Positions 8,384-17,873 of a stretch of 50,803 nt of DNA are shown piece after piece. The DNA lies in assembly GCA_934155005.1 (NCBI GenBank), contig CAKPGR010000008.1, positions 1 to 50,803 of the forward strand, given 5' to 3'. The notes under the pieces were generated by a model that saw only the letters and a list, made by a program, of their open reading frames with translations, had not been told where the DNA came from and searched no databases. The stretch is from an uncultured Bacilli bacterium. GTDB taxonomy: Bacteria > Bacillota_I > Bacilli_A > RF39 > UBA660. Positions within the stretch are counted from its first letter, which is position 1; each line of letters opens with the position of its first letter. The position numbers and the translations under genes are program-made.

Positions 8384-10159
8384 CTACTTTAATGTATTGT
8401 TTCTTCCCATTATATAATTTTTGATATTAACATAATCAACAGCGCTTATTTTTCCATCACCATTAGCATCTGCTGCTTGTTTAAATGAACCTGATAATGA
8501 TGATGAACCCATTATATAATTTTTAATCTTAACATAATCAACGGCGCTTATTTTTCCATCCCCATTAACATCTCCTCTTATGATAATACGATATGTAGCC
8601 GAATTACTTCCTGAATTAATTGTTATTGTATCTGCTGTTCCAATAGCTTCATCACCAGTTATAACAACACCATCTCTTTTTACTGTTCCCTTAATTTTAG
8701 ATAACATTTGTTTTGCTGTTGTACCTATATTAACATTCATTAAGTATGAACCTGATAATGTATAACCTGCTTTATTTACTATTGTCTCTATACTTTCAGT
8801 AATAACCTCTTCTTTTTTGTCATTTTTTTTATCTTCATCAACTGATGTAGGAAGAGCTGAAGCATTTGAAGGCATATTATTATATACAGGAATTATAAAT
8901 TCAATGTTACTATCTAAAAGCCCATTAATTGAAGCATATGAACTTTGTGTTGATTTGGCTTCTGATGATGGTGCCATAATATTTGTCATATATTGATGTG
9001 AATAATTTCCATATGAATTACTTGTAACATTAAATTTTTGAAAATATAATGTATTTTGCTTTTGATTTATATATCCATTAGCTATATAATTTGCTCCATT
9101 TAATATTGCCGTTTTAGCATCCTTCCATGGTCTATTAAATGTTGTATAAGCTCCATTATATCCACTAGCAAAATCAATCGCACAACTAACAGGATTTGAA
9201 CACTTAGAGAAAGCCCCTAAATTATAAAAATTATAATATCCTTTTGATCCATTTGCTGATGATGATAACTTACCACCACTTGTTACAACTTCTTGTCTTG
9301 ACCTAGCCGCTAGCATAATTGGACTAACATTATTTCCATTATAAGTTGCAGCCTCAATAAAATATGATGAATAATTTAATAAATCAGTATTCTTAAAAAT
9401 TGTTTTAACAACACTCTCTGTTTGATAAGTTGAATTATACCCTAAATTTTCAAACATAAAAATATTTTTTTCATCCATAAAATTTCTTGGATCCATATAA
9501 TAAGCTACCGTTGCTTTATTAGCAGCAAACCATCCACCAGTTTCTTGTTCTTTATATGTATTATTAAGTGGATTATAAGAACCGCTATCAAGAGATAAAT
9601 ATATTGGATTAGAACTTTGAATATAACTCATTCCAACAACACTTTCATTTGTTATAACAGTATTCCAATCAAGTCCAGTATTATAAGCTTTAAATTTCCA
9701 ATTTGGATGAGCTTCTTTTAATAAGGTAAGTTTATCATAATAAATACTTGGAATACCTGCCGCTTCAAATTCTGCTTTATATTTATTTGAATCTACACTA
9801 GTATTTACGTTATCCGCACATATATATCCATTATAAGTTGAACCCTTTGTACTAGTATATGAAGCATAATAAAATCCCTTTTTGCAGTTCGATATTGTTG
9901 ATGATACAATTGAATCATAATTCAATATTTTAATAGTGTCACCAGAATCTAGGCAATGTAATTTACCAGGTGCGGCATAAACATCTCTATTTGTTTTTGA
10001 AAAACATGAATTATTTGGTTTTGTTAAATTAGGTTTTGATGCGAATAAAACATCACTTCCAACTGTATATCCAAAAACATTTGTTGAAGCCTTTATAGAA
10101 AAAGGCATTATAACAAAAAATGATATAAAAATAATAAATAAATAATTTAATTTTTTCAT
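8384..10159 (-). CDS. Secreted beta-N-acetylglucosaminidase with C-terminal dockerin repeats
   Basis: 591 aa. Signal peptide about 1-24. The glucosaminidase (GH73/LytG-like) domain spans roughly 150-395: SPIMLAARSRQEV near 280 supplies the likely catalytic Glu, and YNFYNLGAF near 310 matches the family. An acidic linker (near 440-460) leads to a beta domain. The C-terminus has two dockerin-type calcium repeats, GDVNGDGKISAVDYV and ADANGDGKISAVDYV, each followed by an IKNYIMG helix. It presumably cuts the glycan strands of peptidoglycan. No cohesin partner is recognised in the window. The SD AAAGGGG precedes the ATG. Confidence 0.87.
   Translation of the reverse strand: MKKLNYLFIIFISFFVIMPFSIKASTNVFGYTVGSDVLFASKPNLTKPNNSCFSKTNRDVYAAPGKLHCLDSGDTIKILNYDSIVSSTISNCKKGFYYASYTSTKGSTYNGYICADNVNTSVDSNKYKAEFEAAGIPSIYYDKLTLLKEAHPNWKFKAYNTGLDWNTVITNESVVGMSYIQSSNPIYLSLDSGSYNPLNNTYKEQETGGWFAANKATVAYYMDPRNFMDEKNIFMFENLGYNSTYQTESVVKTIFKNTDLLNYSSYFIEAATYNGNNVSPIMLAARSRQEVVTSGGKLSSSANGSKGYYNFYNLGAFSKCSNPVSCAIDFASGYNGAYTTFNRPWKDAKTAILNGANYIANGYINQKQNTLYFQKFNVTSNSYGNYSHQYMTNIMAPSSEAKSTQSSYASINGLLDSNIEFIIPVYNNMPSNASALPTSVDEDKKNDKKEEVITESIETIVNKAGYTLSGSYLMNVNIGTTAKQMLSKIKGTVKRDGVVITGDEAIGTADTITINSGSNSATYRIIIRGDVNGDGKISAVDYVKIKNYIMGSSSLSGSFKQAADANGDGKISAVDYVNIKNYIMGRNNTLK
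8408..8573 (-). repeat. Tandem dockerin-coding repeat
   Basis: Two units of about 65 bp, roughly 8408-8472 and 8508-8573, encode the two calcium-binding loops plus helix and differ at only a handful of bases. This suggests a recent duplication or conversion. Confidence 0.75.
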
Positions 10160-10256
10160 ACAAAAGCCCCTTTCTAGTTTTCTATAATCATTTTAACATA
10201 AAAAACAAGATAAAGTAACAAATTTAGATAAAATATGACATTATTTTACACAAGAA

Positions 10257-10278
10257 AAAATAGTCTTTTGACTATTTT
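10257..10278 (-). terminator. Terminator of the zinc-ribbon gene
   Basis: Arms AAAATAGTC and GACTATTTT with a 4-nt loop, then a T run on the minus strand. It overlaps the stop codon at 10272. Confidence 0.8.
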
Positions 10279-11102
10279 ACTAAATTCATAGATTTAAAGT
10301 AATAATTACCATTTTGATCTTTTTTAAATATCATGTTATATTTTTCAAAGTTCATGTAATTTTGACTATTAATTTCATCATTATTTTTTTCATATTTTTC
10401 AATATAATAATTTAATCCAGAAGCTCCTACGCCACCACATCCAGCTTCCACAATATAGAATTTTTCATTCTTAGCATCAAATGTATAATTTGGACAATGC
10501 CCTGTTTTTTCTAAACCAACCATGTCATTTTGAGTAAAAGTAACATTAAAAGTTTTTTTTGCTAACTCATTAAATTCGCTTAAATCAATTTCAGAATTCC
10601 AAATTACAACATCTTCAACACTATCCATATTTGGGATAGAAATATCTTCTTTTTTTATAGTTAAATCATGTGTTTTCAATTTGTGTAAAAGTAAATCTAC
10701 TTTTTGTACATTATCATAATTTGAATTAAAAATAGCTCTATTTAATACTAAATAATTAACATAATATGACTTCTTATTATAATCTTCTTCTATATAATAA
10801 GAAGGTTGAATAGAAAACATATTATATACTTTTTCATTTAATATTTTTAATTCTTGATTATCCAATTCTTCTTTATTATTTATTTCAGTAGAAGAACTTT
10901 TATTATCTTCATTATTACTATTAAAACTTACTACTTTTATTATAATTAATCCTAATACTGCTATTAATATTAAAACTAATAATACAACTAATAACTTACT
11001 ATTTGAACCATTCTTTTTATTTTCTTCATATAATGCTTCACCACAGTTACCACAATACTTTTCTCCATTATTATTCTCTTTACCGCATTTCTTGCAAATC
11101 AT
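10272..11102 (-). CDS. Zinc-ribbon membrane protein, function unknown
   Basis: 276 aa. The N-terminal zinc ribbon has Cys pairs CKKCG (residues 3-7) and CGNCG (17-21). One membrane helix (about 36-58) is followed by a low-complexity Asn/Ser/Glu stretch and an extracellular domain of about 190 residues that I do not recognise. It contains GHCPNYTFDAKNEKFYIVE and CGGVGASG; the two extracellular Cys could form a disulfide. Cytoplasmic zinc ribbon plus one TM is a common plan among Firmicutes envelope proteins of unknown role. It stands alone between two terminators. RBS AGGAGTG. Confidence 0.75.
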   Translation of the reverse strand: MICKKCGKENNNGEKYCGNCGEALYEENKKNGSNSKLLVVLLVLILIAVLGLIIIKVVSFNSNNEDNKSSSTEINNKEELDNQELKILNEKVYNMFSIQPSYYIEEDYNKKSYYVNYLVLNRAIFNSNYDNVQKVDLLLHKLKTHDLTIKKEDISIPNMDSVEDVVIWNSEIDLSEFNELAKKTFNVTFTQNDMVGLEKTGHCPNYTFDAKNEKFYIVEAGCGGVGASGLNYYIEKYEKNNDEINSQNYMNFEKYNMIFKKDQNGNYYFKSMNLVK

Positions 11103-11154
11103 TTTATCACTCCTATTCTACTTCCATTTTAACCCCCGAATTTTTTGTCAACAA

Positions 11155-11178
11155 AAAATTGGTTCATTAACCAATTTT
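11155..11178. terminator. Bidirectional hairpin terminator
   Basis: Arms AAAATTGGTT and AACCAATTTT with a 4-nt loop, followed by a T run on the minus strand. It terminates the coiled-coil gene ending at 11185. Confidence 0.8.
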
Positions 11179-11184
11179 ACGCTT

Positions 11185-12603
11185 TTATCTAATTCCTTTT
11201 CTTGAATTATTTTTAATATAAGAATCTATATTTTCCTCTATCATAGAACTTATTTCTAAATTTCTATTATAAGTTAATGGATCTGTTATATCAATTTCTT
11301 GATTTCTATTACTTAAATTAAAATACATTTTTAAATCATTGTCTGTTTTCTTAATTCCCACACCAATTATTAAATAATTATTATCAAATATTCTTTTAAA
11401 CAATATTCTAACTTGATCATCTCTTAATTCTTGAAAATTTTTAAGTCTCTTATTTGTATTCCTAAAAACAGTAATTTCACTACTATTTAAATTATTTTCT
11501 TTTAACTTATCTAACAATTTTTTAACTTTTTCCAAGTATTCTTCTGGTATATCTTTTAAATCCTTTTCAATATATGATTCTCTTCCATTAGGTGGGAATG
11601 CATAAAATAAATTATTATAATTTTCTTCTTGAACTATATTATTAGTTTTATAATAAAGTATTTCAGTATTAAAATAATAAAGAATTTTATTATACTTTTG
11701 CTTTATTTCATTATATTCAGCTATTACTACTTTTCTAAGTTCTATATCATTATAAATATCCTTTTTAGAAATTGATTCTTTACTTTCATGTAATAACAAA
11801 ATAAGTTCATTTAATATTTTTTTAAAAGTATAATCAAACTCTTCATAACTAATATTTTGATCTTTTAAAGTAGGAAAAATTTCATAAAGTTCTTTTATAT
11901 CATCAGATTTTTTAATCATTTGTAAATAAAATTTTATCATTGAATCAACTTTATTTTTAAAATCAAAAGTTTCTAAATTTGTAAAATCATATAATTTTAT
12001 ATCTTCATCTAACATCTTTAAAACTGTATAGCTAGTTTTTTGATTTTTTTGTGTATCATTATGAATTCTAGTTTGTTCAAATATTCTAACTTGATCTTCT
12101 AATTTTACTTTTTCTTCATTCATGACTTGTTCTAATAGTTTAATTTGATTATTATTGATTAAGCCACCATATTTATAACCCGATAAAATTTTTCTATATT
12201 CTTTTATTTTAGGCAAAAGTTTTTGTAATCTACCCTCTAATATTTCACTTTTATTATAAATTTGTTCATATTCATCATTTAAACTATTAAATAAAGTTTT
12301 TAAAGTTTTTCTATTTTCTAAAATTTGACTTAAATCATTAGTTGACAAACTATTAATATAATTAAAAACAATTTTTGAAAATTTTTCTTTCAAAGAATCA
12401 GAATAAATAAGACTTAATTGTAAATCATAACTTAAAAAATTATCTTTTAAATTATCATCACTTGAATTCAAATAAGATATAATCTCCCTTAATATATCTA
12501 ATTTAAAATTTATATTTTCAAACATTTCCTTTTCTTCTAAATAATCTGATACTTTTAAATATAAAACATTTTTTAATTCTTTTAAAGTAAATTCTTGGTT
12601 CAT
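11185..12603 (-). CDS. Coiled-coil protein with RelE/HigB-like C-terminal domain, function unknown
   Basis: 472 aa. Residues 1-330 are acidic and helical with long charged coiled-coil stretches (for example near 95-140 and 150-175) and match no family I know. From about 345 the layout changes: IEKDLKDIPEEYLEKVKKLL (helices), a basic strand turn KRLKNFQELRDDQVRILFKR, then NNYLIIGVGIKKTDN. That order, helix pair then ELR..RILF then ..GVGIKKT, is what one sees in RelE/HigB mRNA-interferase folds. The assignment is by pattern only. No antitoxin gene adjoins it. RBS GAGGAG; flanked by terminators, so monocistronic. Confidence 0.65.
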   Translation of the reverse strand: MNQEFTLKELKNVLYLKVSDYLEEKEMFENINFKLDILREIISYLNSSDDNLKDNFLSYDLQLSLIYSDSLKEKFSKIVFNYINSLSTNDLSQILENRKTLKTLFNSLNDEYEQIYNKSEILEGRLQKLLPKIKEYRKILSGYKYGGLINNNQIKLLEQVMNEEKVKLEDQVRIFEQTRIHNDTQKNQKTSYTVLKMLDEDIKLYDFTNLETFDFKNKVDSMIKFYLQMIKKSDDIKELYEIFPTLKDQNISYEEFDYTFKKILNELILLLHESKESISKKDIYNDIELRKVVIAEYNEIKQKYNKILYYFNTEILYYKTNNIVQEENYNNLFYAFPPNGRESYIEKDLKDIPEEYLEKVKKLLDKLKENNLNSSEITVFRNTNKRLKNFQELRDDQVRILFKRIFDNNYLIIGVGIKKTDNDLKMYFNLSNRNQEIDITDPLTYNRNLEISSMIEENIDSYIKNNSRKGIR

Positions 12604-12657
12604 ATTATCTCCTCATTCATATCTATTATACAATATAAACATAGATTTGGAAATAAA

Positions 12658-12683
12658 AAAGAACTGGTCATAACCAGTTCTTT
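12658..12683 (-). terminator. Terminator of the collagen-like gene
   Basis: Arms AAAGAACTGGT and ACCAGTTCTTT with a 4-nt loop, followed by T-rich sequence on the minus strand. Confidence 0.85.
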
Positions 12684-12687
12684 AAAA

Positions 12688-13443
12688 CTAACTTAATTTA
12701 ACAATATTTAAATAAGCACTTGTTCCAGTTGCTGGTGAAACTGTAGCATTAACACTAGAACTTAATCCAAGTGTTATAGCATCATTTAAAGTTAAATTTA
12801 AAATAGCACTACCATTTAAAGTATCATCCTTATTTGCTTCAAATTCCTTAATAATAGTTGTACTAGCAATAGGATTATTATTTTGTAATATTTCTAAAGT
12901 TATATCTCCTGTTGCGCTAGTTGATCCATTAAAGAAATAATCAATTTTATAAACACCAGTTTCTGGAATAGTTAATGTGTTAGCTACATCACCTGTTATA
13001 CCTGATAAAGGACCTGTTGTTGCCAAAGGAATAACACTTGCAGTATCTTGCGTTAATGAAATTGTATTAGTTGATGTATCATACTTACTACCATAAGAAA
13101 TTACCTTAGCTGGTCCAGTTGGTCCCACTGGGCCTTGTATACCTTGAACTCCTTGTATACCAGCAGGTCCTGCAGGACCTATTGGACCTATTGGTCCTTG
13201 ACTTCCAGTTGGACCAGTAGCTCCTCTTGGAATGACAAAATTTAAAACAGCATTTTCATTTGTTCCTGCATTAGTAACAGAAGCATTTGTTCCAGGATCA
13301 CCAGTTACTGTCGTTCCTACTTTAATCGTAGCAGGACCTTGTGGTCCCATTGGCCCAGTCGGACCCATAATTCCGCATTTTTCTTTACATCTTTTTCCTT
13401 CTTCTAAAATACGCTTAATTTTATTTGAACAATTATTGCTCAT
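12688..13443 (-). CDS. Collagen-like surface/exosporium-type protein (BclA-like)
   Basis: 251 aa. A short Cys-containing N-terminus (CSNKIKRILEEGKRCKEKCG) is followed by two blocks of Gly-X-Y triplets: GPTGPMGPQGPA near 29 and a longer block near 75-115. A C-terminal all-beta domain of about 130 residues, rich in Thr, Asn and Ala, resembles the TNF-like trimer-forming domain of BclA exosporium proteins. Start at 13443, with GAAGGGGG about 6 nt upstream; an earlier ATG would overlap the SD. A CATANNNTA-type -10 element lies just upstream, linking it to the sigma-K/E-like regulon. The collagen call is firm; the spore-coat role is inference. Confidence 0.85.
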   Translation of the reverse strand: MSNNCSNKIKRILEEGKRCKEKCGIMGPTGPMGPQGPATIKVGTTVTGDPGTNASVTNAGTNENAVLNFVIPRGATGPTGSQGPIGPIGPAGPAGIQGVQGIQGPVGPTGPAKVISYGSKYDTSTNTISLTQDTASVIPLATTGPLSGITGDVANTLTIPETGVYKIDYFFNGSTSATGDITLEILQNNNPIASTTIIKEFEANKDDTLNGSAILNLTLNDAITLGLSSSVNATVSPATGTSAYLNIVKLS

Positions 13444-13464
13444 ATAAACTTCCCCCTTCAATAA

Positions 13465-13473
13465 TATTTTATG
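13465..13473 (-). promoter_or_regulatory. Sigma-E/K-type -10 element upstream of the collagen-like gene
   Basis: The minus strand reads CATAAAATA, fitting CATANNNTA (sigma-K) and close to the sigma-E -10. It ends about 21 bp before the start codon. The -35 is unclear. Confidence 0.45.
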
Positions 13474-13511
13474 TGCGTATTTTAAAATGCATATTTATAT
13501 TGTCTACAAAT

Positions 13512-13877
13512 TTATTTTTTTATCATAATACTAGGCCAAATAATTAAATATACTAACATTGATAACATGCATACCCAACCTACGAGTGGTATAATTAAAC
13601 ATATTATCCAAAAATAAGGAATACTATATAACTCTATTCCAGGAGTATTTAATTTCACATTTACTTTAACTAGCATTTGAACATAAAAAACAAAAAACAT
13701 AATAACAGCAGGAAAAACTAAAGGAATAATTCCAAATAACCAATATTTATAATTATTATACCATGCTTTTTTATCATATAAATCTAAACTATAGGCTAAA
13801 ACAAATGAAAATAAACCGCCTGTTGCTATCATTAAAAATAAGTCAATAAACCAATTTTCTTTTTTTAATATACTCAA
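13512..13877 (-). CDS. Small polytopic membrane protein, function unknown
   Basis: 121 aa with three or four hydrophobic segments (about 10-30, 45-68, 88-118). No recognised family. It starts with TTG at 13877-13875, overlapping the TGA stop of mutS, with GGTGAT about 5 nt upstream, so it is translationally coupled to mutS. TTG starts are otherwise not seen in this window. Confidence 0.65.
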   Translation of the reverse strand: MSILKKENWFIDLFLMIATGGLFSFVLAYSLDLYDKKAWYNNYKYWLFGIIPLVFPAVIMFFVFYVQMLVKVNVKLNTPGIELYSIPYFWIICLIIPLVGWVCMLSMLVYLIIWPSIMIKK

Positions 13878-16426
13878 TTTTTATCACCTAATTCTTCTTT
13901 TAATTTATAAAGTAAATTTAAAGCATCTAATGGCGTTAAATTTAAAATATCTAAATTTTTTATTTCTTCTTCTACTTTTGACTTTTCTTCTTCCATAAGT
14001 TCTAAAAGGGGTAAAGACTCTTGTATAACAATATCTCTTTTTTGTTCTTTATTTTCGTAAACTCTTAAAATTTCACTAGCTCTTTTAATTAAACTATCGG
14101 GAAGATTTGCTAATTTAGCAACTTGAATACCATAACTTTTATCAATGCTACCTTCTTTTATTTTATGCATAAATGTTATATTATCATTTTCCAAAATAGC
14201 ACTTACATGAACATTTTTTAAAGTTTTTAATGTTTCACTTAAATCAGTAAGTTCATGATAATGAGTCGAAAATAAAGTTTTACATTTAATATTTTTTTCA
14301 ATATATTCAATAATAGACTGCGCAAGAGCCATACCATCAAATGTTGCTGTACCACGACCTAATTCATCAAATAAAATTAGACTATTTGAAGTAGCTGTTT
14401 GAATAGCACGATTAGCTTCATTCATTTCAACCATAAAAGTTGATTCACCACTAACCAAATCATCACTAGCACCAATTCTCGTAAATATAGCATCAAATAT
14501 TGGAAGAATCGCTTTCTTTGCTGGTACAAAACAACCTATTTGTGCCATAATAACTGTTATAGCAAGTTGTCTCATATAAGTAGATTTACCAGCCATATTA
14601 GGACCTGTTATTAATAAAATATTAGTATTTTCATCCATTAAAATATCATTTGAAACATATTCAGAATCAATTACCTTTTCAACAACTGGATGTCTATTAT
14701 CAATTATCTCTATTTTTTTAGAATCAGTTATAACGGGTCTTATATAATTGTTTTCTTCTGAAACAGTAGTAAATGCTTGCATAACATCTATTTCACTTAT
14801 TACCTTAGCTACATTTTGTAAAGTAGGAATATATTTTTTAACCATATCTCTAACTTCAATAAATAAATTGTATTCTAGATCAATAATTTTTTCTTCGGCA
14901 TTTAAAATTAAAGCTTCTTTTTCTTTTAAAATTGGACTTATATATCTTTCACAATTAGCTAAAGTTTGTCTTCTTTCATAACCATATTCATCTTTAATTT
15001 CACTAATATTTCCTTTTGACACTTCTATATAATAACCAAAAACTCTATTATAGCCAACTCTTAAATTTTTAATTCCAGTCTTTTCTCTTTCACTTGCTTC
15101 AAATTTAGCAACAAAATCTTTACCACCTTTTCTTAAATCTTTAAGTTCATCTAATTCTCTATTATAACCATCTTTTATAATATATCCTTCTTTAATAGAA
15201 AGAGGTGGATTTTCATAAATAGCTCTATCTAATAAATCGTATAAACTAGTTAAAGTATCAATATTTTTGTGATAATGTATTTGATCTAATATTTTTTTAA
15301 TATCAGGTAATACTTTTAAACTAGCTTTAAGTTGTAATAAATCCTTAGCATTACAACTACCAAAAGCAATTCTACCACTAAGTCTTTCTAAATCATAAAC
15401 TTCATATAAAGCACTAGCTAAATCTTCTTTTAATATAAATTCTTTAAGTAAAATATCAATAGTATCATATCTTCTATTTATTTCTTCTTTATCAATAAGT
15501 GGATTTTCAATCATACTTTTTAAAGCACGAGAACCCATTGCTGTTTTTGTTTTATCTAGTAACCATAGTAAAGAATAATTTCTTTGTTTCAAACGTAAAG
15601 TTTCTGTTAATTCAAGATTCCTTTTAGTATGAATATCCATCTTTAAATAATTTTTATTTTCTTTTATAGCAACATGTTGTAAATGTGATAAATTTCTTTT
15701 TTGTGTTCTATTTATATAAGTAAGTAAATGTTTTAAAGATTCTATATATCTTACATCATTTATATCACTATAAATATATTCATATTCTTTTAAATCCTCT
15801 ATTTCATCTAAAATACTAACAGTAATTTTAAATTGATTTTTTAAAATACTCATAATTGTTTTATCAACTTTATTACTTAATATAATTTCCTTAATTCCAA
15901 TACTAACAACTTCACTTATAACCTTAGATACATTATGTTCAGTTATTGTAGCATAAACTTCACCAGTTGAAATATCTGTATAACAAATAACATAGGCGTG
16001 GTTAAAATCAACAATATTTCCAATATAATTATTTTCATTTTCTACTAATGATTCATCACTAATAACTGTCCCTCTACTTATAATTTGGATAATATCTCTC
16101 TTAACTATTCCTTTTTCTACATTTTTAGCATCTTCTAATTGCTCACATATACCAATTTTATATCCTTTTTCTACTAATTGATTTATATATATACTAGCAG
16201 CATGATATGGTATACCACACATAGGAATTTTTTCATCAAGTCCAGCACTTTTCCCCGTTAAAGTAAGTTCTAATTCTCTAGACATCTTTTCTGCATCATC
16301 AAAAAACATTTCATAAAAATCACCTAGTCTAAAAAAGATAATAATATCTTCATTTTTATTTTTTATCTCTAGATACTGTTTCATCATAGGTGTTACTTTA
16401 TTTATATCAACATCTTGTCTTCTCAT
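13874..16426 (-). CDS. mutS: DNA mismatch repair protein MutS
   Basis: 850 aa, full length. The mismatch-reading Phe-X-Glu lies in RLGDFYEMFFDDAE near residue 37. The core and lever domains follow. Walker A is TGPNMAGKSTYMRQ near 610, Walker B is ILFDELGRGT near 690, and the signature His is in FSTHYHELTD near 720. It recognises mismatches and recruits MutL, which is not in this window. RBS AGAAGGTGG. The TGA stop overlaps the next gene's TTG start, which confirms TGA as a stop. Confidence 0.97.
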   Translation of the reverse strand: MRRQDVDINKVTPMMKQYLEIKNKNEDIIIFFRLGDFYEMFFDDAEKMSRELELTLTGKSAGLDEKIPMCGIPYHAASIYINQLVEKGYKIGICEQLEDAKNVEKGIVKRDIIQIISRGTVISDESLVENENNYIGNIVDFNHAYVICYTDISTGEVYATITEHNVSKVISEVVSIGIKEIILSNKVDKTIMSILKNQFKITVSILDEIEDLKEYEYIYSDINDVRYIESLKHLLTYINRTQKRNLSHLQHVAIKENKNYLKMDIHTKRNLELTETLRLKQRNYSLLWLLDKTKTAMGSRALKSMIENPLIDKEEINRRYDTIDILLKEFILKEDLASALYEVYDLERLSGRIAFGSCNAKDLLQLKASLKVLPDIKKILDQIHYHKNIDTLTSLYDLLDRAIYENPPLSIKEGYIIKDGYNRELDELKDLRKGGKDFVAKFEASEREKTGIKNLRVGYNRVFGYYIEVSKGNISEIKDEYGYERRQTLANCERYISPILKEKEALILNAEEKIIDLEYNLFIEVRDMVKKYIPTLQNVAKVISEIDVMQAFTTVSEENNYIRPVITDSKKIEIIDNRHPVVEKVIDSEYVSNDILMDENTNILLITGPNMAGKSTYMRQLAITVIMAQIGCFVPAKKAILPIFDAIFTRIGASDDLVSGESTFMVEMNEANRAIQTATSNSLILFDELGRGTATFDGMALAQSIIEYIEKNIKCKTLFSTHYHELTDLSETLKTLKNVHVSAILENDNITFMHKIKEGSIDKSYGIQVAKLANLPDSLIKRASEILRVYENKEQKRDIVIQESLPLLELMEEEKSKVEEEIKNLDILNLTPLDALNLLYKLKEELGDKN

Positions 16427-16474
16427 ACTACCACCTTCTTTATTTTAACAAAATTATAAAAAGATGTCTAACAA

Positions 16475-16503
16475 TTTACTTATTTTATTTAATTTTGTAT
16501 AAT
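16475..16503 (+). promoter_or_regulatory. Sigma-A-type promoter of the DUF975 gene
   Basis: TTTACT (16475-16480), 17-nt spacer, TATAAT (16498-16503), within the divergent gap with mutS. Confidence 0.65.
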
Positions 16504-16525
16504 ATACTTAGATAGGAGGATATAT

Positions 16526-17116
16526 ATGAATTTAAGTGAATTAAAAGAAGATGCCAAGATCAAATTAAACGGAAAATATGGAGATGCTGTCACTATTGTA
16601 TTACTTTATTCGCTACTTGGAACTTTTTCTATTAGATTATCTAAGTTAGCATTTGATAATAATTTTTCTTTTTTTGTTAATATTATTATTGCAAGCTTTT
16701 TTGGACTTGGATATGTTAGTTTCTTTTACAAAATATCTAAGGAAGAAGATACTGAGCTTAATGAATTATGGTCTAAAACAAATCGTTTTACAACTTATTT
16801 TTTAACTACATTAATAGCGGACATTTTAATATTTTTAGGAACTATATGTTTTATAGTACCTGGTATTATTTTAATGTTAGATTATTCTATGGTATATTTT
16901 ATCATGTTAGATCATGAAGAATATAGTGCATCTGAAATTCTTAAAAAAAGTAGAGATATAATGAATGGACATAAATTAGAATTATTTAAATTAGAATTAA
17001 GTTTCATAGGTTGGATAATTCTTGGAATATTTACATTTGGTATCTTATATCTTTGGTTAATACCTTATATGAAAGTTTCAATCTCTAATTTCTACAACAA
17101 AATAAAAGAGCAATAA
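16526..17116 (+). CDS. DUF975 family integral membrane protein
   Basis: 196 aa. The start MNLSELKEDAKIKLNGKYGDAV is the conserved amphipathic N-terminus of DUF975 proteins, followed by about five membrane segments (near 22-40, 48-66, 90-135, 155-185). ILKKSRDIMNGHKLELFKLELSFIGW near 133 is also typical. Function is unknown. It is transcribed divergently from mutS with its own promoter and the SD TAGGAGG. Its stop codon lies in a terminator hairpin. Confidence 0.85.
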   Translation: MNLSELKEDAKIKLNGKYGDAVTIVLLYSLLGTFSIRLSKLAFDNNFSFFVNIIIASFFGLGYVSFFYKISKEEDTELNELWSKTNRFTTYFLTTLIADILIFLGTICFIVPGIILMLDYSMVYFIMLDHEEYSASEILKKSRDIMNGHKLELFKLELSFIGWIILGIFTFGILYLWLIPYMKVSISNFYNKIKEQ

Positions 17117-17123
17117 TGCTCTT
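17106..17123 (+). terminator. Terminator of the DUF975 gene
   Basis: AAGAGCA, 4-nt loop, TGCTCTT, then T-rich sequence. It includes the stop codon. Confidence 0.7.
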
Positions 17124-17826
17124 ATTTTTGTTTGCTACTATTTTTAAATAATTTATCATAAACTGATTTACTATCTGGATTTATAAAATCCATAGCTGTT
17201 AAAGAATCAAAATCAACATCATTAGGATTAATAATAGTATTGTCAACTTCTTTTATCTCATCATATAAATTTACAAGTTCCTCTCTAAGTTCTTGTCTAG
17301 ATTTTTCTGATGCATAAAAACGATGATTTTTATCAACAGCATTCTCATCTTTATTGTATTCCATTTTTAATCTTATAAGATTTTGATCATTATGTAATTT
17401 TTCAATACTTTCAGTTGCGATTGTTTTTAAAAATTCAACATACAAATCATTTTTAGTAAATACCTTTCCATTTATTTTTAAAATGGAGTTATCTTTTAAT
17501 TTCATAATTAATTTTAATAATTTTATACGTTTTAAATACGATTTACGACTCATCATATCAGATTTACGACTTAATATTTCTAGATCTAATTCCGATTTAT
17601 CAAATTCAAATTTTTCTTTAGCTTTATTATATGTAACTTGATCTATATGATGTTCTAAATAACCATTTTCTATCTTATTAAAATTATAAGCAAGTTCTCT
17701 TCTTTTTTCTTTTAATTTTTCTAAATCATTTTCTTCTCTTGGTCCTACTTTCTTATCTTTCTCAAGAACATCAATCATTGAAATAATTAATTCTTTTGAA
17801 TCATCAGATATATTTTGTAATGCCAT
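17122..17826 (-). CDS. Helical/coiled-coil protein, function unknown
   Basis: 234 aa from MALQNISDDSKELI, chosen because AGGATG sits about 8 nt upstream; an upstream in-frame Met lacks an SD. Mostly charged helix, with a likely coiled coil at about 30-95. There is no signal peptide or membrane segment. No family recognised. It follows the methyltransferase-like gene by about 47 bp and is probably cotranscribed. Confidence 0.65.
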   Translation of the reverse strand: MALQNISDDSKELIISMIDVLEKDKKVGPREENDLEKLKEKRRELAYNFNKIENGYLEHHIDQVTYNKAKEKFEFDKSELDLEILSRKSDMMSRKSYLKRIKLLKLIMKLKDNSILKINGKVFTKNDLYVEFLKTIATESIEKLHNDQNLIRLKMEYNKDENAVDKNHRFYASEKSRQELREELVNLYDEIKEVDNTIINPNDVDFDSLTAMDFINPDSKSVYDKLFKNSSKQK

Positions 17827-17873
17827 ATAATCACATCCTATCATAAAAATATTAACATAAAAAAAAAGATATT

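Noticed and set aside
13874..16426. Mollicutes-type code with TGA as Trp
   Set aside because: mutS and bceR end at TGA codons that overlap the next gene's start, and Trp is TGG throughout.
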